Shown here piece after piece: positions 8,601 to 15,148 of a stretch of DNA of 34,107 nt. The translations under genes were made by a program, and so were the position numbers. Source of the DNA: Pseudomonadota bacterium (GTDB taxonomy: Bacteria; Pseudomonadota; Alphaproteobacteria; Acetobacterales; Acetobacteraceae). Each line of letters opens with the position of its first letter. The first letter of the stretch is position 1. The notes under the pieces are model-generated. The model saw only the letters and a program-made list of their open reading frames with translations, was not told where the DNA came from and did not search any database. The stretch lies in the NCBI GenBank assembly GCA_018240405.1, contig JAFEFW010000013.1, positions 1 through 34,107 on the forward strand, read 5' to 3'.

Positions 8601-9178
8601 CGGGCCTGATGCGCGGACGCGGCCTGCAGCACCTCCGTCAGGCGCGGCAGTCCGCGTGCCCCGGCCAGCGCGGCGAGCACGCGAGCAGCGTCCGGCGGCG
8701 CAACTTCGTCACCCCAGGCCGCCACAGGAAAGGACATGAAACTGTCGGTGCGGTGTGCGTCGCACCACAGCAGGCGCAGCGTCTGGCCGTTGGCGATCAG
8801 GCCGGCGGCCTCGCCCTTCGCCAGCAGAACACGCTGCGCGACGCGCATTGGACTATCGCGCACGCCGGCATCCAGGTCGGTGGCGCGCGGAACGATCCAC
8901 ATGCGCAGGCGAATCGCGTCGCCGGACTGGGCCAGCCAGCCGCCGTCCTCCTGCCCCTCCCGCGTGGTGACGGGATCCTGGCGACGCAGCGCCGAAAAGC
9001 CCAGGGCGGCGGCGATACCCCGTGGCCGGTTGGCCGCCAGCGCCGCAGGCAGCGCGTCCGCCGCCGGCGGCAGCAGGCCGAACCGAGTTAGCGTCGGCAC
9101 AAGACCATAATGTAGAAAGGTCGGCGTCACGGCCGGACCACTGACGGCGACGCCGTCCAGATCGAGCGCTACGGACAC
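5666..9178 (-). CDS. Eco57I/DrmMI-like N6-adenine DNA methyltransferase
   Basis: A 1170-residue cytoplasmic DNA methyltransferase predicted to modify adenine. An N-terminal region (about 1-400) includes LIANGQTLRLLW, like the degenerate nuclease-fold part of Eco57I/PglX/DrmMI proteins. GAYYTPQDLVQFLV follows near residue 418. AdoMet motif I (DPAMGSGHFLVEA) is at about 460 and catalytic motif IV (NPPW) at about 719. A long C-terminal part is probably target recognition. No intact PD-(D/E)xK or HNH signature is obvious, so it does not look like a self-sufficient type IIG enzyme. It starts at a GTG and overlaps the upstream helicase gene by 10 nt, implying coupled translation. Size, motifs and partner match DrmMI of class 1 DISARM. 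The methyltransferase call is secure; the DISARM-like label is an inference from architecture. Confidence 0.85.
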   Translation of the reverse strand: MSVALDLDGVAVSGPAVTPTFLHYGLVPTLTRFGLLPPAADALPAALAANRPRGIAAALGFSALRRQDPVTTREGQEDGGWLAQSGDAIRLRMWIVPRATDLDAGVRDSPMRVAQRVLLAKGEAAGLIANGQTLRLLWCDAHRTDSFMSFPVAAWGDEVAPPDAARVLAALAGARGLPRLTEVLQAASAHQARVTTDLRRQAKLAILGFINALPDIGACDAAALWRDSLLLVYRLLFILKLESAGDGFSFASTTLWRTALSPNQALGPLVRRCLDQGADTGRMLQDGLRTLFALCRAGLCCDALHIAPLGGGLFGAGTMTLLEHMDWGDRAVAVLLDRLIWISGSSGERARVHYGSLDVEDLGSIYESLLEQEPGIATEPLLRQRAGRFEAVLPAGGAPPDILPGSFFLRAGPGRKASGAYYTPQDLVQFLVREALAPKLAALSPPDDPRPADLLRLRIVDPAMGSGHFLVEACRQLAEALLADCITCDRLGLHDRIAALPDVDNSLAPYLPSHGFAEARARAICRRLVAVHCLYGCDRNDLAVELAKLSLWLESYAEGLPLTFLDHRLIAGNALTGPFSKDLTSLPVTGGPLDPLLARGVAERLGASVDEARELVRALDASIGRSIDDLTSKQALKQHLDDILTPLRCLARAWAGAAMLRDRDADDIFLSLAGHVADTGSWPARQTPRQLRLLEAGRDAVPWDLAFPEIFPGGFSIVLGNPPWDVVLPNRKDFLATYDPSVLAASTRTSRDRIERRLLCRPDIASAFETYKSGIDHTRHIIRRLYRRQRVEASAGSLDLYRLFAERGLHLAADHATIAWVLPSSFHAAEGSTGIRKAYLSEASLDWLLSFENRRRIFDIDSRYKFDLVVARRPGPTRSIRCGFYLEDLRDTEIPGRIMRYDTGFLAKAGGARLTPLELRGEADLRLAEQMFMTPHRFGAWCASQRIRFGCDLHMTQDARLFRPVNKADLTLHEGKTFHQYTDRWDTAPRHSVVSADLPPTVAEAAMHHRLAFRDIARSNDERTMIAFLAPPGVVFGHTATVEKTPWARPAEHALLLCALLNSFCFDWLVRQKAATHLSLYILDALPVPDLNGAQRRFLANAAHRLSVAKVRDDPLRANVDAVIAQAYGLNRAAFAHLLSGFSHRSRPDAPAQCLAAFDALSATPIRSVA

Positions 9179-12063
9179 AGCGTCAGCACACCAATCAGGC
9201 GGAGCGTTGGCGGCGGCAATGGCGCCTGAACCGGCAACATGACGCGGTAGCGGCGCAGGGCCTCGGTGGCATCCTGCCGTTGCGCGGCCGGTTCGGCTGG
9301 ATCCGCGGCCAATAGTGCCAGGCGCTGCTGCGGATCCGCAATGCTACGCCATCCCGGCAGCCTCGGTGCGGCATCGAACAGGTCGCCGGTCGCGGCCATC
9401 GGCTTGCCGCACAGCGCAACAGCGCGCCGCTCCAGCCACGCACCGGCGGCATCCACTGCGCGCTGCACGCAGGCGGCATGGGCGACCGAACAATCGTGCG
9501 CGAGGCCGTCCGCTATGGCTTGCGCCGGCCCGCCCGCCGCATCGATCTGCGTCGCCGGCCACGGGGCGGCGCCTTCACCCGGGTCGCTGAACGTCAGGAT
9601 GTCGTCCCGGCGCTGCATCGAGCCGTCCGGGTGGATGCGCAGGCCGAAGACGCGACGGAATGCCGAACCGATTTCCACTACGTACGTCAGCAACCAGCCA
9701 GCGCCATCGGCGCGCGCCATGCTGACGCGACCCTGAGTGGACCGGCGCAGCGCGCCGATGGCGCGGCAGGTCAGCGGATGCGCCCGTCCGGGATACAGCA
9801 ACGGCCGCCCAGCCGCATCCTGTTCCTGTGCCGGATCAAATGCCAACCGGACGGTGCCATCACTCGAGTCGAAGCCAGGCAGATGCGCCAGCGCCGCGTG
9901 CCATGCGGCCGGGACGCGATAGACGTCACCGGCCGGTTCCAGCGCCGAGGCTACGAAGGCCGGCAGATCAACCGACGGAACTGGTTCCTGGTCGGGCGCG
10001 CCGGCCGACTCGCCGCCGGACAGCCAGCCATGCCGTACCGCCATCCGATCAAAGCTCTGGAATGCCCGGTCGATTTCGCGCAGCAGGTCGCGGTACGTAC
10101 CGTTGCGTTCAGCCTCGGCAGCGAGATCGGGCGTGCGGATGAAGGGTGCGCCGAACAGGCTCGGCCCGTTCTCGGCGAAGCCGGCGACCAGCGGTTCGTG
10201 CAGGCTGCCGGCCGGCGCGGTCACGCCCAGCGTGTCGGGCATTACGGACAGGCAGGCGCGCGCCTTCTCATATTTTCCGATCAGGTGCAGCAGCAGCCGG
10301 TCTTCGAATGTGTCGGCGAGGTAGAGATAGCGGATCTGCGGATCGAGGCGCTGGCCGTAACGGTCGATGCGGCCATTGCGCTGCTCCAGGCGGTTCGGGT
10401 TGTACGGCAGGTCCAGGTGGATTAGGTGATGGCAGCGGGCCTGCAGGTTCAGCCCTTCCGCCAGTGAGTCCGTGCTGACCAGCACGATGTTGTCCTCATG
10501 CGCGCAGCGATAAGCCGCGCGCGTGCGGTCGGTCTCGCTGTCAGCGCCTCCGATGGTCAGGATGGTGCTACCGAGCGCTTGCAGCGCCTCAACGGCGGCG
10601 ACCTGGCTGTCAGCGTATTCCGTGTAGACCAGGACATTGGCGCCCGGCTCTGCCAGGCGGATCAGCCGGATTTCCCGCAGCAGCGCAGCAAACTTTGGAT
10701 CGTGCGGCAACGCCTTCTCACCCAGCCGGATCAGCGATGCCAGACCGGACGCGGTCTCGCCATCAAGGCTGGCCGCCATCTCCTCGGCCTCCAGGTCAGC
10801 CAGGGTCGCCTCACCCGCGGGATCGAGCACGCCAAAGCGCGCCAGGCGGTTGCGCCAGGCCCGCAGCGCGCGTTGCCGTTGCCCGCGCGGCCCGGTGGTC
10901 CGACCGTAGCGCGCTGCGACGACGCGCAGTGTCGACAGGCAGGCCGCGATGCTGGACAGCGAGCGCTTCAGCAAGCTGACGAAGGCCAATGCGTCATCCA
11001 GCCGGCCCTTTGCGGACCGGCGCAGCCGCGGCGCGACAAGATCGGTCAGTGCCTGATGAAACGCCAGCGCCGCCGGTGCATCGGTCAGGTCGATGCGCAC
11101 CGGCAGGACGACACGCTCGCGGAACATCGGCAGGCCGGTGCGTGGATCGCGGATATGGGATTTCAGCCGCCGCACCACGTACCGCCGGTAGGCATTGCCG
11201 GCCAGCCGTCCCTCCGCATCCACCAGCGCCGGATCGAGCAGCTCGATCAGCGACGCAAAGTGCGGATCGTGCCCGTCATGCGGTGTCGCCGTCAGCAGCA
11301 GCAGGCCGTCACTGCGTCGCGCCAGCACCTCGGCTAGCCGGCGGCGCCGGCTGTCGTCGGCCGACCCGGCGACGCAATGATGCGCCTCATCGATGATCAC
11401 CAGGTCCCAGGACGCCCGCTCCAGTTCCGCCAGCACGTGGTCCTGCTTGGCGAAGTCCAGCGAGGTCAGGCACAGCGCCGTGGTCTGGAAGACGTTGCTG
11501 CCGAGTTCCAGTCCCACACGGGCCAAGCGCAGCCCGGCGGCATCCGCCAGGACGGTGAAACGCAGACCGAAACGGATGCGCATCTCCTGCTCCCACTGCC
11601 GCAGCAGTGGTCCGGGCGGCGCGACCACCAACACCCGGTGCGCCCGGCGTCGCACCAGCAGTTCCGCGACGATCAGCCCGGCCTGGATGGTTTTGCCCAA
11701 CCCAACGCCGTCGGCCAGCAGCAGGCGCGGCCGCACCATGTCCAGCGCCCGCCGCAGCGGCACAAGCTGATACGGCTCGATCGTCAGCCGCCCCGGCGGA
11801 GCCGGCGCGCCGGGAATCTGGTCCAGCAGCCAGGCCTGGTGATAGCGCCGCCACAGCGCCAGCGGACCAAAATCGGCGGGAGACGGCGCATCGTGCAGCA
11901 GCGTCACCGCCTCGGCCGGGTGCAGCAGGTCCCACTCCAGCCCCTGCAGGTCGCCGTCGGTGCAAAGCAGGTGCAGGCGCTGCTGCTCACCGAGGTCATC
12001 GACCTCCAGCACCTCCCACGGCAGGCCGCGCGCCATGACCTTGATCCCGGGTGAGATTTCCAT
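9169..12063 (-). CDS. SNF2-family helicase/translocase, DrmD-like
   Basis: An approximately 964-residue ATP-driven DNA translocase. Counting from this ATG, Walker A (GVGLGKTIQAG) lies at about 117-128, the DEAH box (IIDEAHHC) near 222 and motif III (LLTATPHDGHD) near 258. In the second RecA domain a VLVYTEYADSQ strand is followed by motif V (STDSLAEGLNLQ) and motif VI (QRNGRIDRYGQ) near 561. The N-terminus (SPGIKVMARGLPWEVLEV) looks like the small beta domain opening DrmD-type proteins, so I chose the ATG at 12063. A GTG at 12090 in the same frame adds nine residues and has a weak GAAGA 7 nt upstream. The 3' end overlaps the methyltransferase gene by 10 nt. A standalone RapA-like SNF2 protein is the alternative, but the coupling argues for the modification or defence role. 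Confidence 0.85.
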   Translation of the reverse strand: MEISPGIKVMARGLPWEVLEVDDLGEQQRLHLLCTDGDLQGLEWDLLHPAEAVTLLHDAPSPADFGPLALWRRYHQAWLLDQIPGAPAPPGRLTIEPYQLVPLRRALDMVRPRLLLADGVGLGKTIQAGLIVAELLVRRRAHRVLVVAPPGPLLRQWEQEMRIRFGLRFTVLADAAGLRLARVGLELGSNVFQTTALCLTSLDFAKQDHVLAELERASWDLVIIDEAHHCVAGSADDSRRRRLAEVLARRSDGLLLLTATPHDGHDPHFASLIELLDPALVDAEGRLAGNAYRRYVVRRLKSHIRDPRTGLPMFRERVVLPVRIDLTDAPAALAFHQALTDLVAPRLRRSAKGRLDDALAFVSLLKRSLSSIAACLSTLRVVAARYGRTTGPRGQRQRALRAWRNRLARFGVLDPAGEATLADLEAEEMAASLDGETASGLASLIRLGEKALPHDPKFAALLREIRLIRLAEPGANVLVYTEYADSQVAAVEALQALGSTILTIGGADSETDRTRAAYRCAHEDNIVLVSTDSLAEGLNLQARCHHLIHLDLPYNPNRLEQRNGRIDRYGQRLDPQIRYLYLADTFEDRLLLHLIGKYEKARACLSVMPDTLGVTAPAGSLHEPLVAGFAENGPSLFGAPFIRTPDLAAEAERNGTYRDLLREIDRAFQSFDRMAVRHGWLSGGESAGAPDQEPVPSVDLPAFVASALEPAGDVYRVPAAWHAALAHLPGFDSSDGTVRLAFDPAQEQDAAGRPLLYPGRAHPLTCRAIGALRRSTQGRVSMARADGAGWLLTYVVEIGSAFRRVFGLRIHPDGSMQRRDDILTFSDPGEGAAPWPATQIDAAGGPAQAIADGLAHDCSVAHAACVQRAVDAAGAWLERRAVALCGKPMAATGDLFDAAPRLPGWRSIADPQQRLALLAADPAEPAAQRQDATEALRRYRVMLPVQAPLPPPTLRLIGVLTLCP

Positions 12064-12070
12064 GCAGGGT

Positions 12071-12086
12071 CCGCGTTGAAACGCGG
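12071..12086. other. Small hairpin at the helicase start region
   Basis: CCGCGT and ACGCGG form a perfect 6-bp stem around a 4-nt loop, in the place where a ribosome binding site for the ATG at 12063 would lie. If translation starts at the upstream GTG (12090), it is simply within the coding region. A regulatory role is only a possibility. Confidence 0.3.
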
Positions 12087-12132
12087 GCACGGAACCATCT
12101 TCAGGTTGCCAAACCCTTAACGGAGGAAGCGG

Positions 12133-12942
12133 ATGATCACCTTGAAGGACCGGTTCGCCGGAAAGGTCGCGGTCGTGACCGGGGCTGCGTCAGGCATCGG
12201 CCTGGCCATCAGCCAGCGTCTGCTGGCCGAGGGTGCGCGCGTCGTCGGACTGGACCTGAAGGGCGCGCCGGCGCTGGGGCCGGACTTCGTCGCGTTGGAA
12301 GGCGACGTCACCACCGAAGCCGCGGCCGAGACGCTGGTGGCGACGGCGGTCGACCGGTTCGGCGGCGTGCATGCGGCGTTCAACGTCGCTGGCGGGTCGC
12401 GGCCCGGCTACATCGTCGATCTGGCCGAGGCCGACTGGGATTTCACCGTCGACCTCTGCCTCAAGGGTGTCTTCCTCGGCATGAAGCACCAGGCTCGGCA
12501 AATGATGCGCCAGGGCAACGGCGCCATCGTCAACATCGCCTCGCTGAATGCGCACGTACCCATGCACGCGGGGTCCGCCTACGTCGCCGCCAAGTCGGGC
12601 GTGGAGATGCTGTCGAAGAACGGCGCGCTGGAGTTTTCCGAATTCGGCATCCGCGTGAACGCCATCCTGCCTGGCCTGGTGCAGACGCCGCTGACCCGCC
12701 GGCACTTCGACAACCCGGACGCGCTGGCCGCCTTCGTCGCCCGCATCCCGCAGGGCCGCCCGGCCCAGCCAGAAGAGATCGCCGCCCCCGCACTGTACCT
12801 GGCGAGCGATGACGCCACCTACGTCAATGGCGCGAGCCTGCTGGTGGACGGCGCCTGGGCGGTCAGCGGCTACCCCGACATGCGGCCGTTCCGCGGCCCG
12901 ATCGGCTGGAATGCCCGCGGAAGCTCCGGGGCCGGCGCATGA
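12133..12942 (+). CDS. Short-chain dehydrogenase/reductase (classical SDR)
   Basis: A 269-residue NAD(P)-dependent oxidoreductase acting on an alcohol or ketone group. The cofactor motif TGAASGIG is at residues 16-23. The active-site Tyr150 and Lys154 (YVAAK) are present, with a serine a few positions upstream, and the C-terminal ASDDATYVNGASLLVDGA is typical of FabG-like SDRs. The usual NNAG motif is changed to NVAGGS, a common variant. A strong GGAGGA lies about 6 nt before the ATG. It diverges from the helicase gene with only about 70 bp between starts. Its stop overlaps the next start (ATGA), so it is coupled to the enoyl-CoA hydratase, suggesting a 3-hydroxyacyl-CoA-like or ring-alcohol oxidation step. 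Substrate unknown. Confidence 0.88.
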   Translation: MITLKDRFAGKVAVVTGAASGIGLAISQRLLAEGARVVGLDLKGAPALGPDFVALEGDVTTEAAAETLVATAVDRFGGVHAAFNVAGGSRPGYIVDLAEADWDFTVDLCLKGVFLGMKHQARQMMRQGNGAIVNIASLNAHVPMHAGSAYVAAKSGVEMLSKNGALEFSEFGIRVNAILPGLVQTPLTRRHFDNPDALAAFVARIPQGRPAQPEEIAAPALYLASDDATYVNGASLLVDGAWAVSGYPDMRPFRGPIGWNARGSSGAGA

Positions 12943-13715
12943 CCGACTCTCCCGTCCTGATCCGCCGCGACGGACACGGCGTCACAACCATCAGCGTCAA
13001 CAACCCGGCCCGCCTGAATTCGCTGGGCACGCCGCAGATCAGCGCGTTCATCGAGGCGGTGGAGGCCCAGAAGGACGATCCCGACCTGCGCGTGCTGGTG
13101 GTCACCGGCGAGGGTGAGCGTTCCTTCATGGGCGGTGCCAATCTTTACGAGCTGAGCGCGCTGAACCCGCCCAAGGCGCGGGATTTTCTCACGTTGATCC
13201 ACCGCATGTGCAAGGTGCTGCGCGACCTGCCGGTGCCGGTGATCGCGCGGGTCAACGGCTTCTGCCTAGGCGCCGGGCTGGAGGTGATGGCGGCGTGCGA
13301 CATGCACATCGCCTCGGAGAATGCCGTATTCGGCATGCCGGAGGTGAAAATCGGGCTGCCGTCGGTGGTGGAGGCGGCCCTGTTGCCGCAGCTGATCGGC
13401 TGGGGCCGGACCAAGGTGCTGATCTACACTGGCGAGAACATCGATGCGCGCACGGCGCTGGAGTGGGGATTGGTCGAACGCGTCGTGCCGCAAGCGGACC
13501 TCGACGCGGCCGTGGCGGAATGGACCCATGCGATCGTCGAGTCCGGGCCACGGGCGATCCGGTTGCAGAAGGAGTTGATCCGCGAGTGGGAGGCGATGCC
13601 GGTGAACGATGCGATCGAGGCGGGGATTCGGTGCATGTACCGAGCGTATCAGACGGAGGAGCCGACGCGGATGGTAAATGCGGCGATCCAAAGGTTGAAG
13701 GCGCGGAAGGCGTAA
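12939..13715 (+). CDS. Enoyl-CoA hydratase/isomerase (crotonase family)
   Basis: A 258-residue crotonase-fold enzyme of standard length. The oxyanion-hole segments are visible: GGANLYEL near residue 65 and the GAGLE loop near 112. Both acids used by true hydratases are kept at the usual 20-residue spacing: Glu115 in GLEVMAACD and Glu135 in GMPEVKIG. This favours hydration of an enoyl-CoA over a purely isomerase or dehalogenase role. Translation is coupled to the preceding dehydrogenase through a 4-bp overlap. Together they could hydrate and then oxidise a CoA-bound intermediate, as in beta-oxidation or alicyclic acid breakdown. The 92-bp gap to the Rieske gene may hold a separate promoter. 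Confidence 0.88.
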   Translation: MTDSPVLIRRDGHGVTTISVNNPARLNSLGTPQISAFIEAVEAQKDDPDLRVLVVTGEGERSFMGGANLYELSALNPPKARDFLTLIHRMCKVLRDLPVPVIARVNGFCLGAGLEVMAACDMHIASENAVFGMPEVKIGLPSVVEAALLPQLIGWGRTKVLIYTGENIDARTALEWGLVERVVPQADLDAAVAEWTHAIVESGPRAIRLQKELIREWEAMPVNDAIEAGIRCMYRAYQTEEPTRMVNAAIQRLKARKA

Positions 13716-13753
13716 GTCCTCCGTGCGCTGGCACGTAATCAGCCGACTCGAAG

Positions 13754-13778
13754 GTCACTAGGTATTCCACGAAGTGAC
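13754..13778. promoter_or_regulatory. Inverted repeat upstream of the Rieske gene
   Basis: GTCACT (13754-13759) and AGTGAC (13773-13778) form a 6-bp inverted repeat with a 13-bp spacer, 30 bp before the Rieske start codon, in the only gap of this plus-strand run. The spacing suits a dimeric regulator, but no regulator gene lies next to it. It is a weak candidate operator. GGGAG about 9 nt before the ATG is the ribosome binding site. Confidence 0.25.
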
Positions 13779-13807
13779 ACCGAGATGCCAACTGGGAGAA
13801 GCGATCA

Positions 13808-15136
13808 ATGCTCAGCGCAGAAGACAACGTCCTGCTGACCCGCACCGGCCCGAAGACGTCGATGGGAGACGTGTTTCGGCATTTCTGGCAGCCGGTGGCG
13901 CTGAGCCAGGAGCTACCGGAGCCGGACGGCCCTCCCCTGCGCGCGCGAATTCTCGGCGAGGAGGTTCGCATCTTCAGAGCAACCGACGGCACCGTCGGGG
14001 TCGTGTCCCCGCGCTGCCCGCACCGCGGTGCTGACCTGTTCTTTGGCCGCACGGAGGAAGGCGGCATCACCTGTGCCTATCACGGCTGGAAGTTCGCCAC
14101 CGACGGGCGCTGCCTCGCCATCCCGACCATGGAACCCGGGCCCGCCCGCGAGAAGACGGAGCAGAACGTTCACCTGCTGGCTTACCCGACGTGCGAGCAG
14201 GGCGGCTACGTCTGGGTCTATCTGGGACCGAAACAGCACCTACCCGCCCTGCCGCAACTGGAATTCCTGACGCTGCCCGCCTCGCACGTCTTCGTCTCCA
14301 AGAAGCTGCAGCAGTGCAATTGGGCGCAGGCCTGCGAGGGCGGCCTCGACACCGCGCATTTCTCCTTCCTGCACATGCCGGTCTCCGACGCCAAGGACGT
14401 GACCGACCGGCTGATGCAGAAGGTTTCATCCGATACGGATACAGTGCGCTGGATGCGCGCCGATGGCGCACCGCGCTTCACCATTCTCGAGCATCCGGTC
14501 GGCCTCGTACTGGGTGCGGCACGGCACGGCGACGCCGGCAAGAATTACTGGCGCATCAGCCAGTTCCTGATGCCGAACCACGGGCTCGCCCCGGCCGCGT
14601 TCCCGGGTGAGAACTACCACGGCCAGTGCTGGGTGCCGATCGATGACGTCTCCTGCTGGATCTATAACTACACCTGGAACCCAGAGCGCCCGCTGACGGA
14701 CGCGGAACGCCAGCGCTTCGCTGCCGGGTCGGGCATCCATGCTGAAGTTGACGAGAACTGGATTCCGATCCGCCGGCGGGAGAACGACTACCTGATCGAT
14801 CGCCGCAAGCAGAAATACGAGAACTACACCGGCATCGACGGCGTCTCGGAGCAAGACGCGGCGATCCAGGACAGCCAGGGCTACATCGCCGACCGGACGC
14901 AGGAACACCTCGGCCCAACGGACATGGGCGTGATCCGCTTCCGGCGCATGATCCTTGGCGCCGCGCGCGACATGCAGGCCGGCACTCCGCCTGCCGCGGC
15001 ACGACAGGCCGCGCTGTATCGCGTACGCGCTGGCGGCGCCATTGCCGACAAGGACGTCGCGCTGCCCGACGTCATGCGCGCGCGCTTCGGTCATGACCAC
15101 GCGCTCGTCACACCCACACGTAACGCCGCGGAATAA
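13808..15136 (+). CDS. Rieske non-heme iron oxygenase, phthalate-dioxygenase-like
   Basis: A 442-residue catalytic oxygenase that would hydroxylate or demethylate an aromatic or related substrate using O2 and electrons from a reductase. The Rieske 2Fe-2S site is complete: Cys70-X-His72 and Cys89-X2-His92 in CPHRG and CAYHGWKF. The mononuclear iron site is seen in EGGLDTAHFSFLH (Asp181, His184, His189). The EGGLD-H-SFLH arrangement is typical of the phthalate 4,5-dioxygenase/vanillate demethylase-like branch, whose members lack a small beta subunit. No ferredoxin or flavin reductase gene is in the window, so electrons must come from elsewhere. The molybdopterin oxidoreductase gene follows after 12 nt, a probable operon. 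The substrate cannot be named. Confidence 0.88.
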   Translation: MLSAEDNVLLTRTGPKTSMGDVFRHFWQPVALSQELPEPDGPPLRARILGEEVRIFRATDGTVGVVSPRCPHRGADLFFGRTEEGGITCAYHGWKFATDGRCLAIPTMEPGPAREKTEQNVHLLAYPTCEQGGYVWVYLGPKQHLPALPQLEFLTLPASHVFVSKKLQQCNWAQACEGGLDTAHFSFLHMPVSDAKDVTDRLMQKVSSDTDTVRWMRADGAPRFTILEHPVGLVLGAARHGDAGKNYWRISQFLMPNHGLAPAAFPGENYHGQCWVPIDDVSCWIYNYTWNPERPLTDAERQRFAAGSGIHAEVDENWIPIRRRENDYLIDRRKQKYENYTGIDGVSEQDAAIQDSQGYIADRTQEHLGPTDMGVIRFRRMILGAARDMQAGTPPAAARQAALYRVRAGGAIADKDVALPDVMRARFGHDHALVTPTRNAAE

Positions 15137-15148
15137 GGAACTCTCGCC

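Noticed and set aside
5666-12090. Complete DISARM or BREX locus
   Set aside because: No DUF1998 helicase, PLD protein, PglZ phosphatase, BrxC-type ATPase or Lon-like protease is encoded in the window, so only a DISARM-like pair can be claimed.
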